This document shows positions 19,242-28,578 of a stretch of 64,000 nucleotides of DNA, one piece after another. Position 1 is the stretch's first letter; each line of letters begins with the position of its first letter. This DNA comes from Cellulophaga sp. L1A9 (lineage in GTDB: Bacteria; Bacteroidota; Bacteroidia; Flavobacteriales; Flavobacteriaceae). The stretch spans positions 620,001-684,000 of the forward strand of contig NZ_CP047027.1 of the NCBI RefSeq assembly GCF_009797025.1, given 5' to 3'. The notes below the pieces were generated by a model. That model was not told where the DNA came from and searched no databases. It saw nothing but the letters and a program-made list of their open reading frames with translations. A program made the position numbers and the translations under genes.

Positions 19242-20543
19242 TTAATTTGCATGAACCTTAAGTGTTCTATACCCATAAACTGCAATAAAGCAAAAGCATA
19301 TAAAAGGCAATATAAAAGATGCATTCACGGCAGCAAAGGAACCAACAGTTCCCATATCAATAATAGAACCCTGTAAAATTGGCATTAGAGCTCCTCCTAC
19401 AATTGCCATTACCAATCCGGCTGCGCCAAGTGTTGAATCTTCTTCACTTAAACCATTAAGTGCAATACCATAAATAGTTGGAAACATTAACGACATAAAA
19501 GCGGAAGTTGCAACAAGTAAATACAGTCCTATCAAGCCTTCTATCATTATCACTCCTAATGTAGTTGCCATAGCACATAGCGCAAATATCATTAGCAACT
19601 TTTTTGCGTTTATATACTTCATTAAATAAGTAGTAATAAATCTACTTGTTAAAAAAATACCCATGGCTACAATATTATAATTTTGAGCAGTTGCTTTTGA
19701 AATACCTAAATTATCTGCATATTGAATAATGAATGTCCAACACATAATTTGTGCGGCCACATAAAATAATTGTGCCAAAACACCTTCACGATATTTACCG
19801 TTTTTAAATAATCTTTTAAATGAATCTATAGCAGCTCCTTGTTTATGCGTGTTCTCCCTTTTAGGCATTTTGGAAAATGAAATAACAACCAACATTGCAA
19901 TAACTACAACCCCAAGTATTACATAAGGATTTCTAATAATTACTAAATCGTGTGTTCTAATAACCGCTTTTTGGGCTTCGTCTAAGGTGGTAAAAATCAA
20001 TTCTCCCATCTCGTTTCTTTTGTCAGAATCTAAAGCGGTTAGAATAAATTTTGAAGCTACAAACATTCCCAAAAGAGACCCAATTGGATTAAAAGCTTGG
20101 GCTAAATTCAAACGTTGTGTAGCAGTACGATCGTCCCCCATTGATAAAATATATGGATTTGCTGTAGTTTCTAAAAAAGCCAATCCGAATGTTAGAATAT
20201 AAAGTGACCCTAGAAAAAACCAAAAAACTTCAAACTTTGCTGCAGGATAAAATAATAATGCCCCAAAAGCGTAAAGTGCAAGTCCTAAAAGAATACCCTT
20301 TTTATAGCTGTATTTTCTAACAAAAAGCGCTGCAGGTATTGCCATTGTCGCATAACCACCGTAAAACGCAAATTGCACCAATGCAGCCTTAGCGGTAGAT
20401 ATTTCCATTACTGTACCAAAAGCTGCCACCATAGGATTTGTAATATCATTAGCAAAACCCCATAAAGCAAATAATGAAGTAATTAAAATAAAGGGGATTA
20501 GAACCTCTTTGGAGACTATTGGAACTTTTTCTGTATTCTTCAT
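19242..20543 (-). CDS. fucP: L-fucose/proton symporter, MFS FucP family
   Basis: A 433-residue, roughly 12-helix major facilitator protein. FucP-family marks are FALWGFANDITNPMVAAFGT near the N-terminus, ETTANPYILSMGDDRTATQRLNLAQAFNPIGSLLG in the middle and AIVGGALMPILQGSIID near the end. It should import L-fucose across the inner membrane. It lies 41 bp upstream of the hydroxyacid dehydrogenase gene and 119 bp after aldA, all on the minus strand, facing away from the fucose isomerase operon. A truncated relative of this protein is found at 61035-61238. Confidence 0.92.
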   Translation of the reverse strand: MKNTEKVPIVSKEVLIPFILITSLFALWGFANDITNPMVAAFGTVMEISTAKAALVQFAFYGGYATMAIPAALFVRKYSYKKGILLGLALYAFGALLFYPAAKFEVFWFFLGSLYILTFGLAFLETTANPYILSMGDDRTATQRLNLAQAFNPIGSLLGMFVASKFILTALDSDKRNEMGELIFTTLDEAQKAVIRTHDLVIIRNPYVILGVVVIAMLVVISFSKMPKRENTHKQGAAIDSFKRLFKNGKYREGVLAQLFYVAAQIMCWTFIIQYADNLGISKATAQNYNIVAMGIFLTSRFITTYLMKYINAKKLLMIFALCAMATTLGVIMIEGLIGLYLLVATSAFMSLMFPTIYGIALNGLSEEDSTLGAAGLVMAIVGGALMPILQGSIIDMGTVGSFAAVNASFILPFICFCFIAVYGYRTLKVHAN

Positions 20544-20662
20544 TTTTAACGTTTAATTAATGCGGTATTTGAAACGAAAGGAGCATACTATAATTTAAAT
20601 AAAGAATTTTATCATATAGTACGCTCACTAAACTTAAACAACTAACTCAATATTTTGCAGCA

Positions 20663-22102
20663 CTATCGGTACTGTGCATATATAACTTTGGTTTGTAAGT
20701 ATTCTTCCATTCCATGTTTTCCATCTGCACCGCCTAAACCTGATTTTTTCCAACCTGCATGGAATCCTTGAATAGCTTCAAAGTGCTCTCTATTTACATA
20801 GGTTTCCCCGTATTCCAATTGATCACAAGCATGCATCACTTTATTGAAATTTTCAGAAAATATAGACGATGTTAAGCCATATTCACTATCATTTGCCAAA
20901 GCAATTGCTTCATCTAAAGTTCCAAATTTCATTACAGGCAAAACCGGTCCAAAAACTTCTTCTTGAATGATTTGCATTTTTTGTGTAACATTTGTCAATA
21001 AAGTAGGTTCATAAAAATATCCTTTATCAAATTTTGATGACCGATTACCCCCAACAACTACTTCTGCTCCTTCTTTTTTAGCATATTCAACCATTTCGGT
21101 CACTTTATCAAGCTGTGCTTTTGACACCATACTACTCATATCTGGATTGTTTGTAGCAAAAGCATCTTCAACTTTTATTTCCTTCATTTTCTTAGTAGCC
21201 ATAGCCATGAATTCATCATATATAGAATCCTCTACATAAACACGTTCTGCACAATTACAAACTTGGCCGCTATATATAATTCTAGATGAAACTACAGCAT
21301 TTACAGCTAATTCTAAATTAGCATCAGCACATACAATTGCTGGAGCCTTACCTCCAAGTTCCAAGGATACTTTAGTCAAGTTTTTTGATGCCGCTTCCAT
21401 CACCTTTTGTCCTGCAAATACACTTCCAGTTAAACTTATTATTCCAGTAATTGGGCTTGTTGTCAGCGCATTACCAACAACAGGACCTGTACCACAAACA
21501 ACATTAAGAACTCCTGCAGGAAGATTTACTTTTTCAATCAACCCAATAAATTCCATAATGGTATTTGGAGCAATACAACTTGGTTTAATTACACAGGTAT
21601 TTCCGGTCACCAATGATGGTGCTATTTTACGAGCTGCCACAAAAAACGGAAAGTTCCATGGACAAATTCCAACAGCAACTCCTATAGGGGCTTTATGTAA
21701 AAAAATATGTTCTTTACTACGATCACTTTGTATAATTTCACCTTCAATTCTTCTAGCCCAACCTGCATTATAGTCAAAGTAATCTGCAGTAACATCAATC
21801 TCAACTTGTGCCAATCCTATAACCTTTGCCTGCTCTTTCGCCAATGTTTCAGCCAAGAAAACTCTATTTTCTCGAATTACATCTGCCATTTTATGCAAAT
21901 ATATTGCTCTTTCATTAGCCGTAAGTGATTTCCAAGAGTGTTGCGCTGCTTTTGCTGCTTCTAAAGCTGCATTAGCATCTGCTACTGAACCCTGAGGTAT
22001 AAGCGACAGGACTTCTTCAGTACAAGGGTTTAAAACTTCCGTGGTATCAGAGGAAGTTGATTTCACAAACTTGCCATTGATGTATTGTTTAAATTCTTTC
22101 AT
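20663..22102 (-). CDS. aldA: Lactaldehyde/glycolaldehyde dehydrogenase AldA
   Basis: A 479-residue NAD-dependent aldehyde dehydrogenase oxidising L-lactaldehyde to L-lactate. It matches the length of the E. coli enzyme and carries its characteristic active-site context GQVCNCAERVYV (catalytic Cys284 by position), the general-base Glu248 in LELGGKAPAIV, the PWNFPFF motif (149-154) and the C-terminal GFHAGWKKSGLGGADGKHG then EYLQT. It is cytoplasmic with no signal. It sits between the AraC regulator and fucP on the same strand and provides the step after the aldolase in fucose or rhamnose breakdown. Confidence 0.93.
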   Translation of the reverse strand: MKEFKQYINGKFVKSTSSDTTEVLNPCTEEVLSLIPQGSVADANAALEAAKAAQHSWKSLTANERAIYLHKMADVIRENRVFLAETLAKEQAKVIGLAQVEIDVTADYFDYNAGWARRIEGEIIQSDRSKEHIFLHKAPIGVAVGICPWNFPFFVAARKIAPSLVTGNTCVIKPSCIAPNTIMEFIGLIEKVNLPAGVLNVVCGTGPVVGNALTTSPITGIISLTGSVFAGQKVMEAASKNLTKVSLELGGKAPAIVCADANLELAVNAVVSSRIIYSGQVCNCAERVYVEDSIYDEFMAMATKKMKEIKVEDAFATNNPDMSSMVSKAQLDKVTEMVEYAKKEGAEVVVGGNRSSKFDKGYFYEPTLLTNVTQKMQIIQEEVFGPVLPVMKFGTLDEAIALANDSEYGLTSSIFSENFNKVMHACDQLEYGETYVNREHFEAIQGFHAGWKKSGLGGADGKHGMEEYLQTKVIYAQYR

Positions 22103-22332
22103 AATTCCTGTTTTGTTTATTAGATATTAGTTAATAACAAAAATGATTGTCCTTTAAAGAGATTTATTACTATTATAAATAATCTAAAACTATTTATTTG
22201 AAAAAGGATGATCGTTGAATTACAAAGTTGAAAAATAAATGCAGAAAATATTTATCTATATTAATCTACTTTATGTATAATTTAAACATCATTAATTCTA
22301 CCAATAGAATATTAAAAGAAATATAAAACAAA

Positions 22333-23235
22333 TTAAGTAGTATATCTACCCGATTTATAGAGGGCTGGAGAAATTCCAGTTATGGCCTTAAAGACCCTCG
22401 AGAAATGATAACGGTCGGAAAATCCTAACTTAAATGAAATACTTTCAATGGTTTCATTTGTATGTTCAAAAATTTCACAGGCTTTTGCTATTTTTCTGTT
22501 CTGGATAAAGTTATGAAGGGTAATGTTCATTTCTTCTTTAAATAGCCTCGCAAATGAATTGGGAGCCATATTAACAAGTTTCGCCAGCTTAGAATTACTT
22601 AATTTTTCTCCAATATTTGCTTCAATAAATCGGTGAACTATTAATACACGTTCATCAATATTTATTGTTTTCCACAACTCCGGACCAATATTAGAAATGG
22701 CTTCTTTTATAAAGGCTTGTAACTTTAAATTAAAAGTCAACTTAAAGTCGTGGTTATCAATCTTTAACCTTTCAGTTAAATATATTAAACGTTCTTGTAA
22801 ATGCTTCGTCAATGCTACCCTAAATATTCCTGGAAATACGTTGTCAAATGGTGTTCCAAGATTAAAATGTGTGAAAAAATGAAGTAGATATTTTTTTTCA
22901 TGATAATCCTCATTATGCTTTTCTGAAAGATTTTCGCCAGAAACATGTATCCCTGAAGTGTACTTATGATTTTTTAAATAGCGAGTAGAAAAAGATGTAA
23001 ATGGAGCAATAATATACAAATTATTGGATTCCATTTTATATACATTATCCTGAAGTGTTAATTCCCCTCCTTCATTTTTATTCCAATAAATCCGCCAAAA
23101 CGGAAATACCATATCATGGCAATCCCATACATCAAGATACCAATATCTACAACATAGCAATTTTAATCTAACATCAATAAAATTTTGTTTTTTGATGGAA
23201 GGATCTCCTAACTCCAACTTATTTACAAATGACAT
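22333..23235 (-). CDS. AraC-family transcription regulator of the fucose genes
   Basis: A 300-residue regulator with an N-terminal cupin-like sensing region (about 20-170) and a C-terminal double helix-turn-helix (about 200-298) including SNSKLAKLVNMAPNSFARLF and the second-helix motif IESISFKLGFSDRYHFSRVF. It is transcribed divergently from the aldolase-isomerase genes and in line with aldA and fucP. By position it is the local L-fucose (or rhamnose) responsive regulator; the effector is inferred. Confidence 0.9.
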   Translation of the reverse strand: MSFVNKLELGDPSIKKQNFIDVRLKLLCCRYWYLDVWDCHDMVFPFWRIYWNKNEGGELTLQDNVYKMESNNLYIIAPFTSFSTRYLKNHKYTSGIHVSGENLSEKHNEDYHEKKYLLHFFTHFNLGTPFDNVFPGIFRVALTKHLQERLIYLTERLKIDNHDFKLTFNLKLQAFIKEAISNIGPELWKTINIDERVLIVHRFIEANIGEKLSNSKLAKLVNMAPNSFARLFKEEMNITLHNFIQNRKIAKACEIFEHTNETIESISFKLGFSDRYHFSRVFKAITGISPALYKSGRYTT

Positions 23236-23260
23236 ATTAATGATATGTTTAAATTATACA

Positions 23261-23277
23261 CAAATATACTAATTTTG
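23261..23277. promoter_or_regulatory. Back-to-back promoter boxes in the araC/aldolase gap
   Basis: On the minus strand CAAATATA at 23261-23268 reads TATATTTG, 26 bp before the AraC start. On the plus strand TAATTTTG occupies 23270-23277, 67 bp before the aldolase start. Both match the Bacteroidetes -7 consensus TAnnTTTG. No good TTG -33 element is seen for either, which is usual for activator-dependent promoters. The two boxes are one base apart, so polymerase can occupy only one side at a time. Box identity is by consensus only. Confidence 0.5.
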
Positions 23278-23343
23278 AATATCTCTTTTTTTTACATCTT
23301 ATGCTAATTTTACCATCAGAGAATAATTAAATATTGTCTTTCT

Positions 23344-24147
23344 ATGAGTGATATAAAACTTCCAATTGAAGTACAAAAAGAATTAAAGAAAATCTCAACG
23401 GTTGCTGGCTATTTATGGCAAAGAGAATGGGCTGAAAGAAATGCCGGTAACATTTCTATGAATCTAACATCTTTTTTCAACAAGGAAGATGTGTTGAAAC
23501 AAACGAAGAATAAAAATTATACTGATTTCGATTTTCCAAAAGGCACAGCTGGTTATATTCTGTTTATAACGGGCACGGGTTGTTACTTAAGGAGTTTAGT
23601 TGACAGTATTGAAGAAGCTTCATGTATTTTACATATTAATGACGATGCTACAGGATATACTATAATTTGGGGTGGAAAAAGAGAAGGTTTTGGACCTACT
23701 TGTGAATTAATTTCCCATTCGAGCATTCATTTGTTCAATAGTATTCATAACCCAGAGAATTTAGCGGTTGTTCACACACATCCAATAGAATTAATTTGCA
23801 TGAGTCATCATGAATTATTTAATAATGAAGAAGAACTAAATAGACAAATTTGGATGATGTGTCCAGAAGTACGTGTTTTTGTTCCTAAAGGAATTCACTG
23901 TACGTCTTATGCGCTATCAAGTACTGCCGCGCTGGCAGAAGTAACAATGGAAGCTTTTAAAACTAGAAATATCTCCTTATGGGAAAAACATGGGGCAACT
24001 GCAACAGCTCCTGATGTAATGCAAGCTTGGGACTTTTTAGATGTGGCAAACAAAGGGGCTAAAATGTTAATGATGTGTTGGGCTGCAGGATTTAAACCTG
24101 CCGGTCTTTCTGATGCTCAATTAAAAGAATTAGAGCAATTCACATAA
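23344..24147 (+). CDS. Class II aldolase, rhamnulose-1-phosphate/fuculose-1-phosphate type
   Basis: A 267-residue cytoplasmic zinc aldolase cleaving a 6-deoxyketose 1-phosphate to dihydroxyacetone phosphate and L-lactaldehyde. The sequence follows the RhaD layout more closely than the shorter FucA: WAERNAGNISM near the N-terminus, catalytic Glu121 in PTCELISH, and zinc ligands His144 and His146 in VVHTHPIEL plus His216 in LWEKHGA, at spacings like E. coli RhaD (Glu117, His141, His143, His212). It stands 18 bp before fucI and is probably co-transcribed. Use on fuculose 1-phosphate is inferred from the neighbour; rhamnulose 1-phosphate may also be a substrate. Confidence 0.88.
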   Translation: MSDIKLPIEVQKELKKISTVAGYLWQREWAERNAGNISMNLTSFFNKEDVLKQTKNKNYTDFDFPKGTAGYILFITGTGCYLRSLVDSIEEASCILHINDDATGYTIIWGGKREGFGPTCELISHSSIHLFNSIHNPENLAVVHTHPIELICMSHHELFNNEEELNRQIWMMCPEVRVFVPKGIHCTSYALSSTAALAEVTMEAFKTRNISLWEKHGATATAPDVMQAWDFLDVANKGAKMLMMCWAAGFKPAGLSDAQLKELEQFT

Positions 24148-24165
24148 AATATTAAACGAATAAGA

Positions 24166-25953
24166 ATGAATAGATTAATAGGAAGACTCCCGAAAATTGG
24201 AATCCGTCCAGTTATAGACGGCCGCGAACTTGGGGTAAGAGAATCATTGGAGGATCAGTGTATGGATATGGCGAAAGCCGCAGCCAAATTAATTGAAGGT
24301 AACTTACGTTTCCCTAGTGGTGAAAAAGTAGAATGTGTTATTGCAGATACTACAATTGGTGGGGTTGCAGATGCTGCTGCTTGCGCCGATAAATTTAAAA
24401 GAGAAGGTGTCGAAGTTTCACTAACCGTTACACCTTGCTGGTGTTATGGGACAGAAGTTATGGACACCGACCCATCAATGCCGAAAGCAGTATGGGGATT
24501 TAATGGTACCGAAAGACCAGGCGCTGTATATTTAGCAGCAGCTTTAGCTGGTTATTCTCAAAAAGGCCTGCCTGCATTTGGTATTTATGGACGAGAAGTG
24601 CAAGATGCTGGAGATATGAGCATACCAAAAGATGTTGAAGAAAAATTACTGCGTTTTACAAAAGCTGCCTTAGCTGTTGCCCAAATGAAAGGGAAATCTT
24701 ATTTATCCATCGGTTATAGTTCTATGGGAATTGCTGGCTCTATGGTAGATGTGAATTTTTTACAAGATTATTTTGGCATTCGTGCCGAATTTGTCGAATC
24801 TGTTGAGTTATTACGCAGAATGGATGAAGGTATTTACGATAAAGAAGAATATAAAAAAGCATTTGCATGGACCAAAGTAAATTGTATCGAAGGTAAAGAT
24901 TACAATAGCCCTGAAGCTCAAAAATCTGCAGAAGTAAAAGACAAAGAGTGGGAAAAGGTTATTAAAATGACACTTATTTGTCGTGATTTATTGATTGGTA
25001 ACCCAAAATTAAAAGCATTAGGATTTGGTGAAGAATCAAAAGGTCGAAATGCTATAATGGGAGGTTTCCAAGGTCAACGTCAATGGACAGATTACCAACC
25101 AAATGCCGATTTTACAGAATCTATTTTAAATTCATCATTTGATTGGAATGGTATTCGTCAAGCTTATGTTTTCGCTACTGAAAATGATTGCTTAAATGCA
25201 GTTTCGATGTTGTTTGGTCATTTATTAACCAATACAGCTCAAATATTTTCTGATGTAAGAACTTATTGGAGTCCTGAATCGGTAGAACGTGTTACAGGTA
25301 AAAAACTAACTGGTATTGCTAAAGACGGTATCATCCACTTAATTAATTCTGGCTCTACTACTTTAGATGCTACTGCACAACAATCAGATAAGGATGGTAA
25401 TCCAACCATGAAACCTTATTGGGATATTAGTAAAGAAGAAGCTCAAAAATGTCTCGATAATACCAAATGGCCTGCTGCTATTGGTGAATACTTTAGAGGT
25501 GGTGGATTTTCTTCTCAATTCAAGACCAAAGGAACTATGCCGTTAACAATGTGCAGAATCAATTTGGTCAAAGGTATTGGTCCAGTTCTTCAAATTGTTG
25601 AAGGATGGAGCGTTGAGCTACCTGAAGGCATACACACTATTTTAGACGAAAGAACAAATCCTACATGGCCTACAACTTGGTTTGTACCAAGAGTAACAGG
25701 TAAAGGCTTCTTTAAAGATGCTTATTCTGTAATGGCAAAATGGGGTGCAAATCATGGCGCAATTTCACATGGACATATTGGTGTAGATTTAATCTCTCTG
25801 GCATCATTATTAAGAATTCCTGTGAATATGCACAATGTACCTGATGATGATGTTTTCCGTCCAAGTGCATGGTCTGCCTTTGGTGAAAATCTTGAGTCTG
25901 CAGATTATAAGGCTTGTGCTACTTACGGTCCTCTCTATGGATTTAAGTCATAA
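24166..25953 (+). CDS. fucI: L-fucose isomerase
   Basis: A 595-residue cytoplasmic Mn-dependent isomerase converting L-fucose to L-fuculose, close to the 591 residues of the E. coli enzyme. The start [20 protein letters not shown] is the family hallmark. Others are [49 protein letters not shown], and the C-terminal [18 protein letters not shown]. It is the second gene of a plus-strand operon and makes fucose, not only rhamnose, the likely sugar handled by the surrounding genes. Confidence 0.97.
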   Translation: MNRLIGRLPKIGIRPVIDGRELGVRESLEDQCMDMAKAAAKLIEGNLRFPSGEKVECVIADTTIGGVADAAACADKFKREGVEVSLTVTPCWCYGTEVMDTDPSMPKAVWGFNGTERPGAVYLAAALAGYSQKGLPAFGIYGREVQDAGDMSIPKDVEEKLLRFTKAALAVAQMKGKSYLSIGYSSMGIAGSMVDVNFLQDYFGIRAEFVESVELLRRMDEGIYDKEEYKKAFAWTKVNCIEGKDYNSPEAQKSAEVKDKEWEKVIKMTLICRDLLIGNPKLKALGFGEESKGRNAIMGGFQGQRQWTDYQPNADFTESILNSSFDWNGIRQAYVFATENDCLNAVSMLFGHLLTNTAQIFSDVRTYWSPESVERVTGKKLTGIAKDGIIHLINSGSTTLDATAQQSDKDGNPTMKPYWDISKEEAQKCLDNTKWPAAIGEYFRGGGFSSQFKTKGTMPLTMCRINLVKGIGPVLQIVEGWSVELPEGIHTILDERTNPTWPTTWFVPRVTGKGFFKDAYSVMAKWGANHGAISHGHIGVDLISLASLLRIPVNMHNVPDDDVFRPSAWSAFGENLESADYKACATYGPLYGFKS

Positions 25954-26026
25954 AGAAATGAAGTAAAAAACAGGATCTATAAAATTTGAGTTAGTTATTG
26001 ATACCTTCTAGAATTACTTTAACAAG

Positions 26027-26066
26027 CTTCCCCTTCTTTTAATAAAAGTAAAAAGGGGAAGTTTTA
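26027..26066 (+). terminator. Terminator-like hairpin between fucI and the kinase gene
   Basis: Arms CTTCCCCTT (26027-26035) and AAGGGGAAG (26053-26061) are followed by TTTTA; the loop holds a further TTTTA/TAAAA pairing. It lies 74 bp past fucI and 22 bp before the kinase ATG. It could end or attenuate the aldolase-isomerase transcript so that the kinase is made at a lower level or from its own start. Confidence 0.65.
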
Positions 26067-26087
26067 TCATATTAATATTATTAAAAC

Positions 26088-27404
26088 ATGAAAAAAGTCA
26101 TCGCGGTTTTTGATATTGGCAAAACGAATAAAAAACTATTCTTATTTGATAATAAATATAATGTAGTCTACACAAATTCTATTCGTTTTACAGAATGTGT
26201 TGATGATGATGGCTATCCATGTGACGATATTGAAGCGATTGAAAATTGGATACAAAATAAAATTAAAACCATTCAAGAAAAAAACGAGTTTCAAATAAAA
26301 GCGATTAACTTTACTACACATGGCGCAACATTGGTTTATTTAGATGAAGATGGAAACAGGATCACTCCACTTTACAACTATTTAAAACCTATAGAAATAG
26401 ATTTTACATCATTTTACGAAGCAAATGGTGGTATTGAAGAATTTTCAAGAAAAACAGCATCGCCAGCTTATGGTATGCTGAATTCTGGATTACAAATGTA
26501 TTGGTTAAAACAAATTAAACCTCATTATTGGTCTAAAGTAAAAACCATTCTACATTACCCACAATATTTAAGTTATCTATTTTCAAATAAAATAACAGCC
26601 GATTTTACTTCCGTTGGAGCACATACCGCCATTTGGGATTTTGACACCATGCAGTACCATAAGTGGTTGGAAAAGGAAAATATTATACTTCCTGAACCTA
26701 AACCTAGTAAAAATGCCGCATTAGCTAATGTAAACGGCCAAGAAATAGCTATAGGAAAAGGGCTGCATGACAGCTCTTCTTCAATTATACCACTATTAGA
26801 AAACAAAGAAAATTCAGATAACGAATTTGTTTTATTATCAACTGGAACTTGGATTATATGTATGAATCCATTCAGCAAAGAAACTTTAACGGCCGGTCAG
26901 TTAAACAATGATTGCCTATGTTTTATGACACCTGATAAAAAACAAATAAAATCATCTATGCAATTTTTAGGGCGCATACATGAAGTTAATGCCATTGCTT
27001 TAAGTGAATACTATGACGTAGAAAAAAGCCATTTTTTAGAATTAACACTGAATAAAGAACTATGTTCTGATATCTTATCTAAAAATAAGCACTTATTTTT
27101 TCCTTCTGACATTGCTGAAGACTTTAAAGGCGATTTAAATCAAATTAAAAATTTCGAGAATTACGATAGTGCATACTATCAGCTTATTTTTGAAATTGCA
27201 CAACGCGTACACGAGGGTATCAAATGTATTTTAGATTCTAAGAACAATCTCAAAGATGTTTATATATCAGGAGGTTTTAATAGAAATGATATCTTTGTTG
27301 AATACCTGAAACAATTAATGCCTGAACAAAATATTCAATTTCCTGAAGGCAAAAATGCTAGTGCCTTAGGGGCAGCATTACTAATGAAAGATTACTTATA
27401 TTAA
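26088..27404 (+). CDS. FGGY-family carbohydrate kinase (fuculokinase/rhamnulokinase type)
   Basis: A 438-residue cytoplasmic kinase expected to phosphorylate L-fuculose at O1 before the aldolase step. The ATPase-fold phosphate motif is AVFDIGKTNKKLFLF (residues 6-20). GTWIICMN and the C-terminal adenosine region YISGGFNRNDIFVEYLKQL, ending NASALGAALLM, are present. It is shorter than E. coli FucK or RhaB (about 480), with much of the difference in the middle and C-terminal parts, as in many Bacteroidetes FGGY kinases. Substrate is inferred from the neighbouring isomerase and aldolase. Confidence 0.88.
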   Translation: MKKVIAVFDIGKTNKKLFLFDNKYNVVYTNSIRFTECVDDDGYPCDDIEAIENWIQNKIKTIQEKNEFQIKAINFTTHGATLVYLDEDGNRITPLYNYLKPIEIDFTSFYEANGGIEEFSRKTASPAYGMLNSGLQMYWLKQIKPHYWSKVKTILHYPQYLSYLFSNKITADFTSVGAHTAIWDFDTMQYHKWLEKENIILPEPKPSKNAALANVNGQEIAIGKGLHDSSSSIIPLLENKENSDNEFVLLSTGTWIICMNPFSKETLTAGQLNNDCLCFMTPDKKQIKSSMQFLGRIHEVNAIALSEYYDVEKSHFLELTLNKELCSDILSKNKHLFFPSDIAEDFKGDLNQIKNFENYDSAYYQLIFEIAQRVHEGIKCILDSKNNLKDVYISGGFNRNDIFVEYLKQLMPEQNIQFPEGKNASALGAALLMKDYLY

Positions 27405-27818
27405 TTTTACAATTATAGTGCTAACATTAATATTTTTCTGTAGGTTGGTTCCTTTTCCTAAAGTTACTTTTCATTCCTTAATACTATACGATGCTTTCAT
27501 TTATTTTTTGAATAGAACAAATGTCATACATTAAATATTATGTTCAAGTTTTTAACATTTCTCCTAAACCTATTCTAGTTTAGAATCTCGAAATTATTAA
27601 ATATGTATCCTAAAGTAAGACTTCAAAACGCTGCATAAAGTCATCAGAGTGTATCAACAACGATTTAATTTTAAAATATAAGTAGGAAAAATTCATTGTA
27701 CCTTTATAAATGACTGGAAATCATTACACAACAATCTAATTCAATTTAGAAGGCAGTTATTTAAACACCTCTAATTTTTTATAACTCAAGAACACTTGAA
27801 AATACTGACACTTACATG

Positions 27819-27843
27819 ACTGGTTTGAATCCAGTCGAGCTCA
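27819..27843 (+). other. tRNA 3'-end-like motif (T-arm plus acceptor half), possible att remnant
   Basis: ACTGG-TTTGAAT-CCAGT (27819-27835) forms a 5-bp stem with a 7-base loop like a tRNA T-arm, followed by seven bases CGAGCTC and A as an acceptor 3' half and discriminator would be. The rest of a tRNA is absent: no matching GAGCTCG 5' half, D-arm or anticodon arm is seen upstream. Such 3' tRNA fragments are typically left by integrative elements using a tRNA as attachment site, or may be coincidental. Confidence 0.35.
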
Positions 27844-27854
27844 TTAGAGTATAC

Positions 27855-27888
27855 AAAGCTTCCAAGAGATTGGGAGCTTTTTTGTTTT
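27855..27888 (+). terminator. Intrinsic terminator
   Basis: AAAGCTTCCAA (27855-27865) pairs with TTGGGAGCTTT (27870-27880), with one G-T wobble, around a GAGA tetraloop, followed by TTTTGTTTTT. It has the classic form of a plus-strand rho-independent terminator. No gene ends close by: the kinase stop is 450 bp upstream. It may therefore belong to a lost gene or to the tRNA-like remnant 12 bp before it. Confidence 0.75.
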
Positions 27889-28578
27889 TAGCATTTGCAG
27901 AATATTTGCGTTTTTAATTCAATTTATACTTAAGAATATTATTATGTAAAGAATTAATGATTTTCTTTATAAGCCAATAAACTGTAATAAAACTCACAAA
28001 ATATAAACCTAATTTATAATCAAATTTGTATTTTCTGCTCGTATATCTAAAATACAAAAAACTATATTTTTTATAATTTTACCCTGTACGGCACCCGCTA
28101 CAGATGAATGCCAGCTGGGTTATATGATAGCAATAACCAGTATTGTCCTTATAGATATTACACTAGAAATCAATGCTGGCATTATGAATACCTTACCAAA
28201 CCTTTTGCTTAGAAGATCATTTAGCCGTTATTAAAAAGTGTTTGTTAAAAAGTAAAAAATTATAGCCTCCAAACAAGTAGAAACCTCTTCTTTTGTAGCC
28301 TTCAGTCAACAATCATTGATCGCTAAAATACCATTTTCAATCTTAGCACCTCATTTAGATAAAACCTCATCTTTTAGTTGTGTAAACGATGTCTCTCAAT
28401 GAGTAATTAGTACCTAAACACTAATTAAGAACCATTACTCAAAATAAATAGCGTCTCCTAAACCACGCTCTTTTTGAGCGAATTTGTTTTTAAAAACATG
28501 CACGCATGTGATGTGTTCAACAAGATATACCACTTAAGCGTGTTGCACATCATAAGATGAAAATCTATTATATTTTAT

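Larger units (their letters stand above)
27405..28578. other. Gene desert of about 1.2 kb with decayed fragments and inverted repeats
   Basis: No convincing gene. The minus strand at about 28240-28400 reads KIENGILAIND and LKATKEEVSTCLEAII in one frame but with two in-frame TGA codons, suggesting old coding sequence. The minus strand at about 28020-28190 reads another protein-like stretch (MPALISSVISIRTILVIAII) broken by a stop. Inverted repeats are seen at 28400-28407/28434-28441 (TGAGTAAT/ATTACTCA) and at 28509-28522/28541-28552 (TGATGTG..CAACA against TGTTGCACATCA). It marks the boundary between the fucose genes and the decayed second locus. The identity of the fragments is not recognised. 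Confidence 0.5.

Noticed and set aside
27819..27843. A functional tRNA gene
   Set aside because: Only a T-arm-like stem and an acceptor-like 3' half are present. No matching 5' acceptor strand, D-arm or anticodon arm is found in the ~80 bases upstream.
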